Below are positions 7,619 through 15,704 of a DNA stretch of 53,736 nt, in pieces. Each line of letters opens with the position of its first letter. Position 1 is the stretch's first letter. A model generated the notes under the pieces. The model was not told where the DNA came from and ran no database searches. It worked only from the letters and a program-made list of their open reading frames with translations. The position numbers and the translations under genes are program-made. The DNA is taken from contig DHSR01000019.1 in NCBI GenBank assembly GCA_002410555.1, positions 1 through 53,736 on the forward strand. Reading direction: 5' to 3'. The DNA comes from Bacteroidales bacterium UBA5281 (GTDB lineage Bacteria > Bacteroidota > Bacteroidia > Bacteroidales > Lentimicrobiaceae).

Positions 7619-9109
7619 ATGGATGTAAGATCACAAATTTCAATGGTATTTCACCTCGATAAATGCATAGGATGCCACACTTGTTCTATTGCATGTAAAA
7701 ATATATGGACGGATCGCAAAGGTGCCGAGTATATGTGGTGGAACAATGTGGAAACCAAACCGGGAACAGGTTATCCAAGCAAATGGGAAGACCAGGATAT
7801 TTATAAAGGTGGGTGGGAAGTAAGAGGGAAAAATCTTTCATTAAGAGGTGCCGGCAAATTTAAAGGATTAAAAAATTTGTTTCACAATCCATCTCTACCT
7901 GTAATTGACGATTATTATGAACCCTGGACCTATGAGTATGCGCATCTGTTTGAAGCCAAAGAAAGTGATGATCAGCCTGTTGCCCGTCCGGTTTCATTAA
8001 TCACCGGCGAATACATCACTCCCAGTGCAGGGCCAAACTGGGATGATGACTTATCAGGAAGCCAGGAATATGCCCGAAATGATGTAAATTTTAAAAATCT
8101 GTCGCCCCAGGAACAGGAAGCCATGTTTGAGCTTGAACGCATGACCATGCACTACCTGCCCCGTATTTGCAACCATTGCCTCAATCCGGCTTGTGTGGCA
8201 GGCTGCCCATCGGGAGCCATTTACAAAAGAGGCGAGGATGGAATTGTGCTTATCAATCAGAAAAAATGCCGGGCATGGAGAATGTGCATTACGGCTTGCC
8301 CCTATAAAAAAACATATTACAACTGGAATACAGGCAAGTCAGAAAAGTGCATATTGTGTTATCCGCGCCTTGAAACAGGTCAGATACCGGCATGTATGCA
8401 TACTTGTGTCGGTCGCATCAGATACCTGGGCGTAATGCTCTATGACGCAGACAAAACCAAAGCAGTCGCCTCCTGTGCTGAAGAAGAGCTGGTTGACAGG
8501 CAACTGGATATGTATCCTGATCCATTTGATCCCGAAATAATTAAAGCAGCCCGCGAAAACGGCATAGCCGATTCAACCATTACAGCTGCACAAAAATCGC
8601 CGGTTTACAAATTTGTGAAAAAATGGGGACTGGCTTTGCCGCTACACCCTGAATTCAGGACACTGCCAAATCTGTTTTATGTTCCACCCCTGCTGCCCAC
8701 CATGGCTTTTGTGGAGAACGGAACTTATGAAACCACCAGTGAATCGTTCTGGGGAGCCATTGAAAAATCACGGTTACCGATGAAATATCTGGCCAATCTG
8801 TTCAGTGCCGGAAATGAGAAAACCATAGAAATTGTTTTGAAAAAACTCATGGCCGTAAGGTTGCATAGAAGAGATGTAACGGTGGGTGATTTACCTGAAA
8901 ATGAAATAACTGACCCCATGAATGAGGTAAGCATGGATAAGGAAACTGCTGATGCCATTTTCAGGCTTACATCCCTCTCACTGTTTACTGAACGTTTTGT
9001 GATTCCGGCTGCGCACCGCGAGGAAGCCATGGAAATGCTGGAAAGTACCGCCGATGTAAAAGGAAATATTGGTTTTGGGTTTAAGGAGCCGCCAAAAAGA
9101 GGATTGTAA
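7619..9109 (+). CDS. narH: Respiratory nitrate reductase beta subunit
   Basis: 496 residues from the ATG at 7619. An earlier in-frame ATG at 7568 lies inside narG and would add 17 residues unlike NarH, so the later start is chosen. Four cysteine groups are present: CIGCHTCSIAC near the start, CNHCLNPACVAGCP, CRAWRMCITACP (Trp in place of one Cys, the mark of the [3Fe-4S] cluster FS4) and CILCYPRLETGQIPACMHTC. These carry electrons from the hemes of NarI to NarG. The full set of cluster ligands is intact. It sits between narG and narJ with short gaps, consistent with one transcript. Confidence 0.96.
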   Translation: MDVRSQISMVFHLDKCIGCHTCSIACKNIWTDRKGAEYMWWNNVETKPGTGYPSKWEDQDIYKGGWEVRGKNLSLRGAGKFKGLKNLFHNPSLPVIDDYYEPWTYEYAHLFEAKESDDQPVARPVSLITGEYITPSAGPNWDDDLSGSQEYARNDVNFKNLSPQEQEAMFELERMTMHYLPRICNHCLNPACVAGCPSGAIYKRGEDGIVLINQKKCRAWRMCITACPYKKTYYNWNTGKSEKCILCYPRLETGQIPACMHTCVGRIRYLGVMLYDADKTKAVASCAEEELVDRQLDMYPDPFDPEIIKAARENGIADSTITAAQKSPVYKFVKKWGLALPLHPEFRTLPNLFYVPPLLPTMAFVENGTYETTSESFWGAIEKSRLPMKYLANLFSAGNEKTIEIVLKKLMAVRLHRRDVTVGDLPENEITDPMNEVSMDKETADAIFRLTSLSLFTERFVIPAAHREEAMEMLESTADVKGNIGFGFKEPPKRGL

Positions 9110-9121
9110 AAATCACAGCCC

Positions 9122-9760
9122 ATGAAAAACCTCAATCATTATAAAACTCTGGCTGACCTGTTCAGGTATCCTGATGCAAATTTTCAGGATTATACAGCGC
9201 ATTTCCTTGCAATGATCAAGAAGGAACTTCCCGAGAGGCAATCAGAATTGCAACAGATCATAGCTGAGCACCAGCAATTATCACTAAAAAAGCAGGAGGA
9301 ATACTATTTAAAAACTTTTGATGTTCAGGCAATTTGCTACCTCGATATTGGCTATATCCTTTTTGGTGAAGATTATAAAAGAGCGCAAATTCTGGTGAAC
9401 CTGCATGCCGAACATCATAAAGCCGGAGTAGATTGCGGCAGTGAACTGGGCGACCATCTGCCTAATGTACTAACACTTTTATCAAAAACAACTGTTCCTG
9501 ATTTTGCAGAAGAATTGGGTTTCATCATCGTAATGCCAGCCGTAAGGTTTATGCTGATGAAATTTGAAAAGATTGAAACCCACTACTATAAAGCATTACT
9601 CGAAGTGCTTTATGAACTTTTAAAAAGGGATTTCAAGGGAGAAGACTTGCAGGAATATGCCCCTCCTGAGCAGGCATTTTCCGGTAAACAGGAGTTTGTA
9701 ATGAGTTCGCCCAAGTCGGTGATTTGCGATACATTTTGTCATAAACAAAAAAGCCATTAA
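9122..9760 (+). CDS. narJ: Nitrate reductase delta subunit, assembly chaperone
   Basis: A 212-residue, largely helical soluble protein between narH and narI (gaps of 12 and 3 bp). NarJ/DmsD-type chaperones bind apo-NarG and promote insertion of the molybdenum cofactor and membrane docking. The block YYLKTFDVQAICYLDIGYIL followed by LFGEDYKRAQILVNLH matches the NarJ pattern of an aromatic/Asp-rich helix before the conserved GxDYxRA-like loop. It is not part of the final enzyme. Position in the operon and size are strong support. Confidence 0.9.
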   Translation: MKNLNHYKTLADLFRYPDANFQDYTAHFLAMIKKELPERQSELQQIIAEHQQLSLKKQEEYYLKTFDVQAICYLDIGYILFGEDYKRAQILVNLHAEHHKAGVDCGSELGDHLPNVLTLLSKTTVPDFAEELGFIIVMPAVRFMLMKFEKIETHYYKALLEVLYELLKRDFKGEDLQEYAPPEQAFSGKQEFVMSSPKSVICDTFCHKQKSH

Positions 9761-9763
9761 GTT

Positions 9764-10486
9764 ATGTTTAACAACTTTTTCTTTATCGGTTTGCCCTATG
9801 CAGCACTGGTCATTGTGCTGGTCGGTTCCCTTTTCAGGTATTTCCGGTTTGGGTTTAAAGTTTCCTCTTTATCCTCACAGTTTCTTGAAGGAAGAGAGCT
9901 TTTTTTCGGAAGCCGTCCTTTTCACTGGGGGATCATTTTCTTGTTTTTTGGCCATGCCGTTGCTTTTTTATTCCCCCGATCTGTCATTGCCTGGGGATCG
10001 CTGCCGGTGCGCCTTATTATTCTGGAAGCTACGGCCCTGGGATTTGCATTCCTCACACTATTCGGGCTGATATTGCTGGTACAACGCCGTTTTAAAAAGA
10101 AAAGAATACTCGCAGTAACCTCAAAAATGGATGTTTTTGTGGTAGTTATATTGCTCTTTCAGGTCGGTTCCGGCATTTGGATCGCTTTTTTCGACCGCTG
10201 GGGCTCCGTTTGGTTTGCTTCGGTATTAACCCCTTATTTAAAATCAATATTTTTATTTAATCCTGACATTGCGGCTGTTTCTGCAATGCCTTCAGGAGTA
10301 CAAATACATATTATTTCGGCCTTTATTTTTATCGGGATGATACCTTTTACCCGGTTCATCCACTTTTTGGTTTACCCATTTGTTTATATCTGGAGGCCCT
10401 ACATATATGTAATCTGGAATTGGGACCGCAAAACAATCAGGCAATCAAAGAAACTGGTAAATGGGGTGAGGTCGAAAAACTTTTAA
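9764..10486 (+). CDS. narI: Respiratory nitrate reductase gamma subunit, diheme b
   Basis: 240 residues with five membrane segments. Histidines at 54, 64, 182 and 200 fit the two b-heme ligand pairs of NarI (FHWGIIFLFFGH for one side, QIHIISAFIF and FTRFIHFLV for the other). It anchors NarGH to the inner face of the membrane and oxidises quinol at the outer face. Start ATG at 9764, 3 bp after narJ. It ends the operon; a hairpin at 10587-10623 may stop transcription. Confidence 0.95.
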   Translation: MFNNFFFIGLPYAALVIVLVGSLFRYFRFGFKVSSLSSQFLEGRELFFGSRPFHWGIIFLFFGHAVAFLFPRSVIAWGSLPVRLIILEATALGFAFLTLFGLILLVQRRFKKKRILAVTSKMDVFVVVILLFQVGSGIWIAFFDRWGSVWFASVLTPYLKSIFLFNPDIAAVSAMPSGVQIHIISAFIFIGMIPFTRFIHFLVYPFVYIWRPYIYVIWNWDRKTIRQSKKLVNGVRSKNF

Positions 10487-10586
10487 ATTAGCTGAAAAGA
10501 CACAGCTTACACCACGAAGATTGAAACAAATTGGACTGTACATTTTTTTTAATCAATTTTCCCAAATTAAAGTTCCAAAATTGTCA

Positions 10587-10623
10587 GTGCTTGCGCGCTT
10601 TCAGAGCGTGCAACACTTTTGTG
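10587..10623 (+). terminator. Candidate terminator after narI
   Basis: TTGCGCGCT (10591-10599), a 5-nt loop, then AGCGTGCAA (10605-10613) pair over 9 bp with one G-T wobble, and flanking AGTG/CACT extend the stem past a one-base bulge. A short TTTT follows. It lies about 100 bp after narI and before the converging epimerase gene. The U-tract is short, so efficiency is uncertain. The GC-rich core is also similar in style to the REP-like block at 2.8 kb. Confidence 0.5.
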
Positions 10624-10646
10624 CAACAAACTCCGTGTTAACTTAC

Positions 10647-11939
10647 CTACTCTGATTTAAGCTTGTCATCAGTCATTCTGAAAGCATCGTTCATTGGAAT
10701 TGAAAGCTCGCCGGACTTTTTGGTTTCATCAGGAAGATTCTTATCATGCAAATCATCTTTAACGGCCTTATGAGTTTTGCTGTACCCCTCTCCTTCCGCC
10801 ATCTTCAGCATCTGATCACATATAAAGCGGGCTGCCTCACCATCACCAAATACTTTTGGATATTGGATTGGTGGATGGTCCAAGAAGGCTTCCAGGGCAT
10901 TGCTTAAACGTTCTGAATCTGCGTCGGCGATGATTCCGGCTCCGGCTTCAACAATTTCTACCCATTCGGTTTCAGAACGGGCGATTACGCAAGGTTTTTC
11001 AAAGAAATAGGCTTCTTTTTGTACGCCACCTGAGTCGGTGAGGATGAGGCGGGCATTTTTCTCCAGGCGTGTCATATCCAGAAAGGAAACCGGTGGAATA
11101 ACCTTGATCAGCTTATTATCATTAACAGATGAATATATTTCAGTTGTCAGGTTCTGCTTCAACAACCTGGCGGTGCGCGGATGCAGGGGCATCACGACTT
11201 GAATTTCCCGGCTGCGACTGATGGTGTCCAGTGCTTTAAAAATGGCATTCAGTCTTTCGGGAATGTCGGTATTGTTGTCGCGGTGAATGGTAGAAAGCAG
11301 ATAGTTTCCCGAAATAAGTCCATGAGCTTCCAGAATTTCAGATTTTTCTTCAGCCATTTGTGCAAAATAGAGCGTATTGTCGTACATCACATCTCCGCAA
11401 TGATAAATTTTGGGGTTGTCGCTTGACCAGGGAGGCAAGGCAGCCTCTTTGAAGCCTTCACGTATCAGATTGGCCAAACCGGTTTCCGTGGGGCTAAAAA
11501 GCAGCGTAGATACGTGGTCGCACATAATGCGGTTGATCTCTTCTGGCATCGATTTATTAAAGGAGCGCAGCCCGGCTTCGATGTGAACAATGGGAATATG
11601 CAGTTTGGATGCTGCTATGGCACCGGCAAGGGTAGAGTTTGTATCTCCATAAAGCACCAAAAAACCGGGCTGCTCATTAAGCAGAATATTTTCCAGCCCC
11701 TCAATCATGCGGGCAGTTTGCCTGCCATGCGGACCACTACCAACTCCCAGATTATAATGGGGTTCAGGTATGCCAAGTTCATCAAAAAAGACCTGTGACA
11801 TGCCTGCATCATAATGTTGTCCGGTATGAATGATGATTTCGCGGATACGTTGAGAGAAGTGATTGTGAATGGCACGACTTAGCGCGGCTGCTTTAATGAT
11901 TTGTGGTCGCGCACCAATTACAGTAATAATTTTAAGCAT
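10647..11939 (-). CDS. wecB: UDP-N-acetylglucosamine 2-epimerase (non-hydrolysing)
   Basis: 430 residues from the ATG at 11939; a TTG five codons earlier overlaps the radC stop and is less likely. It starts with the classical MLKIITVIGARPQ, followed by IHTGQHYDAGMSQVFF, LGVGSGPHGRQTA, VLYGDTNSTLAGA, HIEAGLRSF and TDSGGVQKEA motifs, all expected for interconversion of UDP-GlcNAc and UDP-ManNAc. About 50 highly charged residues extend the C-terminus beyond the usual end of the domain, starting near YSKTHKAVKDD; I recognise no domain there. It lies 11 bp downstream of radC, outside the glycan locus, and may supply ManNAc to a different surface polymer. Confidence 0.9.
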   Translation of the reverse strand: MLKIITVIGARPQIIKAAALSRAIHNHFSQRIREIIIHTGQHYDAGMSQVFFDELGIPEPHYNLGVGSGPHGRQTARMIEGLENILLNEQPGFLVLYGDTNSTLAGAIAASKLHIPIVHIEAGLRSFNKSMPEEINRIMCDHVSTLLFSPTETGLANLIREGFKEAALPPWSSDNPKIYHCGDVMYDNTLYFAQMAEEKSEILEAHGLISGNYLLSTIHRDNNTDIPERLNAIFKALDTISRSREIQVVMPLHPRTARLLKQNLTTEIYSSVNDNKLIKVIPPVSFLDMTRLEKNARLILTDSGGVQKEAYFFEKPCVIARSETEWVEIVEAGAGIIADADSERLSNALEAFLDHPPIQYPKVFGDGEAARFICDQMLKMAEGEGYSKTHKAVKDDLHDKNLPDETKKSGELSIPMNDAFRMTDDKLKSE

Positions 11940-11950
11940 AGAATAAAAGA

Positions 11951-12652
11951 TCAAATTAAGCCATTGTCGGCGAAGCTGAAATATTTATCATCCCCAATGA
12001 TGAGGTGATCCAGCACCCGGATATCCAGTGCAACTCCTGCATCTTTCAGTTTCCGGGTAAGGCTGATATCAGCTTCGCTTGGTTTAAGCTGGCCCGAAGG
12101 ATGATTGTGGCAAAGAATAATGTAGGCAGCATTTTGTTCCAGTGCCGTTTTAAAGATGCGTTTAGGGTCTACCACAGTTCCGGCCTGACCGCCATCGCTC
12201 ACCGGCAGCACAGAAATTTTTCGGTTGGCCCGGTTAAGAAACAGCACCCAAAATTCCTCGTATTGTCTGTCGGCCAGGTTGGGATACAGCAATTCAAAAG
12301 CCTGTTCACTTCCAGTAATGGTTTGTTTTTCAGGCACCTCAGCAACTCTTCTGCGTAATCCCAGTTCAAGGGCTGCTATAATGCTAAGGGCTTTGGCTTC
12401 ACCCAACCCATGAAACCTGGTCAGGTCATCTACTTTGAGTTTAGCAAGCATAGCAAGGTTGTTGTCTACCGATTGCAGTATTAACCGGGCCAATTCCACG
12501 GCAGATGAGTTTCTGGAGCCAGATCTGAGCAATATAGCCATCAGTTCGGCATCACTCAGAGCCGCTTTACCTTTCGCAAGCAATTTCTCGCGCGGTTTAT
12601 CATCTTCGGCCCATTGCTTAATAGGCAGGCTGGCCGGTTTTTCGTAGCTCAT
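11951..12652 (-). CDS. radC: RadC-family JAB/MPN-domain protein
   Basis: 233 residues from the ATG at 12652 (MSYEKPASLPIKQWAEDDKP); an upstream in-frame start overlaps the promoter box. The N-terminal helix-hairpin-helix region ends in FHGLGEAKA. The C-terminal JAMM-type zinc site is complete: His182 and His184 in HNHPSG and Asp195. RadC proteins were long linked to DNA repair, but their activity remains unsettled. It is co-directional with the epimerase gene, separated by 11 bp. Confidence 0.93.
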   Translation of the reverse strand: MSYEKPASLPIKQWAEDDKPREKLLAKGKAALSDAELMAILLRSGSRNSSAVELARLILQSVDNNLAMLAKLKVDDLTRFHGLGEAKALSIIAALELGLRRRVAEVPEKQTITGSEQAFELLYPNLADRQYEEFWVLFLNRANRKISVLPVSDGGQAGTVVDPKRIFKTALEQNAAYIILCHNHPSGQLKPSEADISLTRKLKDAGVALDIRVLDHLIIGDDKYFSFADNGLI

Positions 12653-12679
12653 ACCAAAGAAAATTAAAGACCAATACTG

Positions 12680-12707
12680 CAAATATAAACATAAAAAGCC
12701 CCGCCAA
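12680..12707 (-). promoter_or_regulatory. Promoter of radC-wecB, overlapping the rpsT terminator
   Basis: On the minus strand a perfect Bacteroidota -7 box TATATTTG lies at 12680-12687, 27 bp before the radC ATG. A TTG at 12705-12707, 17 nt upstream of it, can serve as the -33 element. That TTG lies inside the rpsT terminator hairpin. Confidence 0.6.
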
Positions 12708-12717
12708 TGGCGAGGCT
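12692..12717 (-). terminator. Intrinsic terminator of rpsT
   Basis: On the minus strand AGCCTCGCC, loop ATT, GGCGGGGCT, then TTTTT. The 9-bp stem has a single G-U wobble. It lies about 23 bp after the rpsT stop codon. Confidence 0.85.
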
Positions 12718-12739
12718 CTGAATATATTGTTCAAAATAA

Positions 12740-12994
12740 TTACTCCATGGTATTCACCATACGGGTAAGTTTTGATTTGAGGTTGCCGGCTTTATTCTTA
12801 TGAATAATGGTGCGTTTGGCAAGTTTGTCAATCATTGAGATAATCTGAGGCAATTTTTCGGTGGCCTCATTTTTATCTTCCAGGGTTCTGAACTTACGTA
12901 CCGCATTGCGCATGGTTTTTCCATAATAACGATTGCGCTGTCTGCGGGTTTCGCTGGATCTTATTCTTTTTTGTGCTGATTTGTGATTTGCCAT
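12740..12994 (-). CDS. rpsT: 30S ribosomal protein S20
   Basis: 84 residues, the normal length for S20. It begins MANHKSAQKRIRSSETRRQR and is highly basic and helical throughout, with HKNKAGNLKSKLTRMVN at the C-terminus, all standard for S20, which binds 16S rRNA in the 30S body. ATG at 12994. The tRNA-Glu gene lies just upstream on the same strand, so both may come from the promoter at 13112-13141. A strong intrinsic terminator follows. Confidence 0.97.
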   Translation of the reverse strand: MANHKSAQKRIRSSETRRQRNRYYGKTMRNAVRKFRTLEDKNEATEKLPQIISMIDKLAKRTIIHKNKAGNLKSKLTRMVNTME

Positions 12995-13012
12995 AATCTT
13001 AATACTATTTTG

Positions 13013-13084
13013 TAGTCCGTAGGGGAATCGAACCCCTATTACCAGGATGAAAACCTGGCGTCCTAACCGTTAGACGAACGGACC
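13013..13084 (-). tRNA. tRNA-Glu (anticodon TTC)
   Basis: On the minus strand the molecule starts GGTCCGT, has the D-stem GTCT/GGAC, the anticodon arm CCAGG-TTTTCAT-CCTGG giving anticodon TTC, and the T-arm AGGGG-TTCGATT-CCCCT; the acceptor closes with ACGGACT plus discriminator A. G1 pairs with T72 as a wobble. CCA is not encoded. 72 nt. Confidence 0.95.
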
Positions 13085-13111
13085 ATTAGGTTACTTCGTG
13101 TTTTGGGACTG

Positions 13112-13141
13112 CAAAAATACAACTATTTTTCAAACGTCCAA
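13112..13141 (-). promoter_or_regulatory. Bacteroidota-type promoter for tRNA-Glu (and rpsT)
   Basis: TTG (13139-13141) - 19 nt - TATTTTTG (13112-13119) on the minus strand, a perfect TAnnTTTG -7 box about 27 bp before the tRNA 5' end. The same TTG-N19-TAnnTTTG layout precedes tRNA-Val at 22 kb. Confidence 0.75.
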
Positions 13142-13282
13142 GAGTAGCTTCATCTTTTTTCGTAATTTTTATAAAATTGATCTGACATCGGGGTTTAATA
13201 GTTCGTTGTACAACACTTTTATACTGATTTAAAAAAGAATCTAACAGCTTAGCCGCCTCCAAAAGTCAATGGTAATTCCGCA

Positions 13283-13978
13283 TTAACTCTTTGGTTCGCC
13301 ATTATCGGCCTGAAACCGAAAACCCAGGCGTTTACCAGTGGTGATCTTCATATTATCTATTGAATTCTGCATTTCACTGACTGTAACCAGTTTAACCTGA
13401 TCGTAAGGTGGTGACAACAAATCAAAATTGATGGTATAAAGCATGGCTGATTCAATGATTTGCCGGATGGTTTCGGGACCAATTACAGAAGTGGCGAAGT
13501 TGTTGTAAAGCATACCTATTTCGCGCTTGCCTTCAATAAAATAATGTTTCTCGCGGTTTACAAACAATCGGCCAATAAGATAACCAATATCGTTGGTGCG
13601 ATTATATTTAAATGAATCGGCCAAAAAATTATAAATGTGAATCGCACCACAATAGGATAGGGTGGGATCCTGGTGTATGTAACTTGTTTTCATTACTTCG
13701 TGCAAGCGTGAAAATTGAAACACATTGGTATGCATCATAAAAATCAGTACATCACCACCAAAACGAAGTTCCAGTTCAAACTCACCCCGGTCTTTAAATT
13801 CAAAGGGAATAATGGGTAACGCACCTTCATATTTGTTTTGGTAATCTTCTGTAATTTGTGACATTGTCTTTCTGAGAAGCTCAAACGTACTGGATGTCTG
13901 TTCAAAAACATCCTGTTTCAGGTTACTTTTGATGCGCAGTATTTCGAAAAGATCTGGTTTCTTAATTTTTGCTTCCAT
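13283..13978 (-). CDS. Conserved-looking protein of unknown function
   Basis: I do not recognise the family. The 231-residue soluble protein (from the ATG at 13978; an upstream TTG at 14032 would add 18 residues) has no signal peptide or membrane helix. It contains an N-terminal helical part (about 1-50), a beta-rich centre with FEFKDRGEFELELRFGGDVL and LIFMMHTNVFQF, and a conserved-looking YCGAIHIYNFLADSFKYNR segment. The style suggests a cytoplasmic alpha/beta protein restricted to Bacteroidota. It stands alone between tRNA-Glu and the COG2509 flavoprotein. Confidence 0.65.
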   Translation of the reverse strand: MEAKIKKPDLFEILRIKSNLKQDVFEQTSSTFELLRKTMSQITEDYQNKYEGALPIIPFEFKDRGEFELELRFGGDVLIFMMHTNVFQFSRLHEVMKTSYIHQDPTLSYCGAIHIYNFLADSFKYNRTNDIGYLIGRLFVNREKHYFIEGKREIGMLYNNFATSVIGPETIRQIIESAMLYTINFDLLSPPYDQVKLVTVSEMQNSIDNMKITTGKRLGFRFQADNGEPKS

Positions 13979-14078
13979 AAGAATAACGGCTTGGTCGGAC
14001 AAACCTACAAGATTTTCCTTACATATTGACAAAACTTACGTCAATTTATATTAGATTTTCAACAGAAAAACTGGGCTC

Positions 14079-15638
14079 TCAAGCAGGAATATACCTGGCT
14101 GCGGCCACCTGAGCACTTTTTTGTCCATCCATGGCACTGGAAACAATACCACCGGCATAACCTGAGCCTTCGCCACAAGGATAAAGCCCCATAAGCTGAG
14201 GATGACACAGGGTTTCCGGGTCACGCGGAATTCTTACCGGAGTAGAGGTGCGTGATTCTACCGCAGTTACAATGGCTTCGGCACTGATAAAACCTTTCAT
14301 TTTTTGGTTAAAATCAGCAAATGCAAGTTTAAGTCTTTCGCTGATAAAGGAAGGCAAAATGGCATTCAGGTCGTGGCATAGCAGTCCGGGATGATAAGAA
14401 CTACCGGGAAGATTAACGGACACTATACCATCCAAAAAATCAGTCAGTCGCTGGGCCGGGATTCTGAAATCGCCGGTTACCTTCCATGCCTGATGCTCTA
14501 TGTGATGCTGCATGGCCAGAGCTGCCAGGGGGCCATGTTTGGCAAATTCTTCCCAATCGCTCTTTTCTAGTGCCACTACCATACCCGAATTGGCGAAAGG
14601 AGAAGTCCGACCGGAATTCGACATCCCATTGACCACTGCTTGTCCTTTACCGGTAGCTGCCGGTACTATTGTCCCTCCGGGACACATGCAGAAAGAGAAC
14701 ACTCCCCTGCCGGCTGCCTGTGTTACCAGACTGTAACTGGCTGCGGGAATGTACCGGCCACGATCGGCCATTCCATACTGAATTTCATCAATAAGCTTCT
14801 GGGGGTGCTCCACCCTTACACCGAGTGCGAAAGGCCTGGCTTCAAGAGCATAACCCTCTTTATGCATCATCTCATACACATCATGGGCCGAATGCCCGGT
14901 AGCGAGGATTACGGCTCCTGCCTTAAAGTTGTTGCCGGCACTATCCCTTATCCCTTTTATCCTGCCTTTAGAAACAAGAAATCCTGTAACCCGGGTGTTA
15001 AAATGAAATTCCGCTCCGGCTTCGAGCAGTGATCGTCTCATTGAAGTAATGATGCCGGGCAGCTTATCGGTTCCGATATGTGGATGGGCATCAAACAGGA
15101 TATTATCTGCAGCTCCATGTTCCACCAGGGTGCGGAGTATAGAAGTGACATCCCCACGTTTGGTAGAGCGGGTATATAACTTTCCATCAGAAAATGTACC
15201 CGCCCCCCCCTCACCAAAACAATAATTGGATTCGGGATTCAGCTTTTCTCCCCGGTTGAGCAGGGCAATATCATATTTACGTCCCTGTATGGTTTTACCG
15301 CGCTCGATTACAATGGGTTTAAAGCCGCGCTGAACAAGAGCCAAGGCTGCAAAAAGGCCGGCAGGGCCAGCACCAACCACTATTACCGGTGATCGTGAAC
15401 TGACATCGGGCAGTGCAGTTTTAAACACTCTTTCTTCCTGAGGCAGATGCTCACCAATAAATATTTCGGCTTTTAACCGGAATACCACTTTGTTTCTTGC
15501 ATCCATTGAGAGACGTATTGGAGTAATGTGGTATATCCTTCCCGGGGCTATTCCCAGCATTAACGAAGCCATATATTTCCATCGGGCAGGTACATAGGCA
15601 TCCGATGGATTTAATCGCATGTCGATGATTTTTCTCAT
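14079..15638 (-). CDS. COG2509-type FAD-dependent dehydrogenase
   Basis: 519 residues. An N-terminal domain of about 80 residues precedes a Rossmann dinucleotide fold with VIVVGAGPAGLFAALAL (GAGPAG 89-94) and the ERGKTIQGRKYD loop. The GEGGAGTFSDGKLYTR block, ILATGHSAHDVYEMM and the C-terminal GLYPCGEGSGYAGGIVSSAM are hallmarks of the uncharacterised FAD dehydrogenase family COG2509. The substrate is unknown. ATG at 15638. A run of eight C (eight G in the coding strand) falls in the GEGGAG codons, a site where sequencing or replication slippage could occur. Confidence 0.9.
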   Translation of the reverse strand: MRKIIDMRLNPSDAYVPARWKYMASLMLGIAPGRIYHITPIRLSMDARNKVVFRLKAEIFIGEHLPQEERVFKTALPDVSSRSPVIVVGAGPAGLFAALALVQRGFKPIVIERGKTIQGRKYDIALLNRGEKLNPESNYCFGEGGAGTFSDGKLYTRSTKRGDVTSILRTLVEHGAADNILFDAHPHIGTDKLPGIITSMRRSLLEAGAEFHFNTRVTGFLVSKGRIKGIRDSAGNNFKAGAVILATGHSAHDVYEMMHKEGYALEARPFALGVRVEHPQKLIDEIQYGMADRGRYIPAASYSLVTQAAGRGVFSFCMCPGGTIVPAATGKGQAVVNGMSNSGRTSPFANSGMVVALEKSDWEEFAKHGPLAALAMQHHIEHQAWKVTGDFRIPAQRLTDFLDGIVSVNLPGSSYHPGLLCHDLNAILPSFISERLKLAFADFNQKMKGFISAEAIVTAVESRTSTPVRIPRDPETLCHPQLMGLYPCGEGSGYAGGIVSSAMDGQKSAQVAAARYIPA

Positions 15639-15704
15639 TTACAGGAAAATTAATAAAAATGGTAGAAGTGTGCGCAAGATCAACAAATAAAGCCCAAAGA
15701 GGTT

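Noticed and set aside
3994..10486. Nitrite oxidoreductase instead of nitrate reductase
   Set aside because: A NarI diheme b subunit and NarJ are encoded in the usual order, the alpha subunit aligns with cytoplasmic NarG, and nothing else for nitrite oxidation is seen.
15203..15210. Eight-base C run in the COG2509 gene as a phase-variation switch
   Set aside because: The run encodes the conserved GEGGAG motif and the frame is intact; no support for variation from one sequence.
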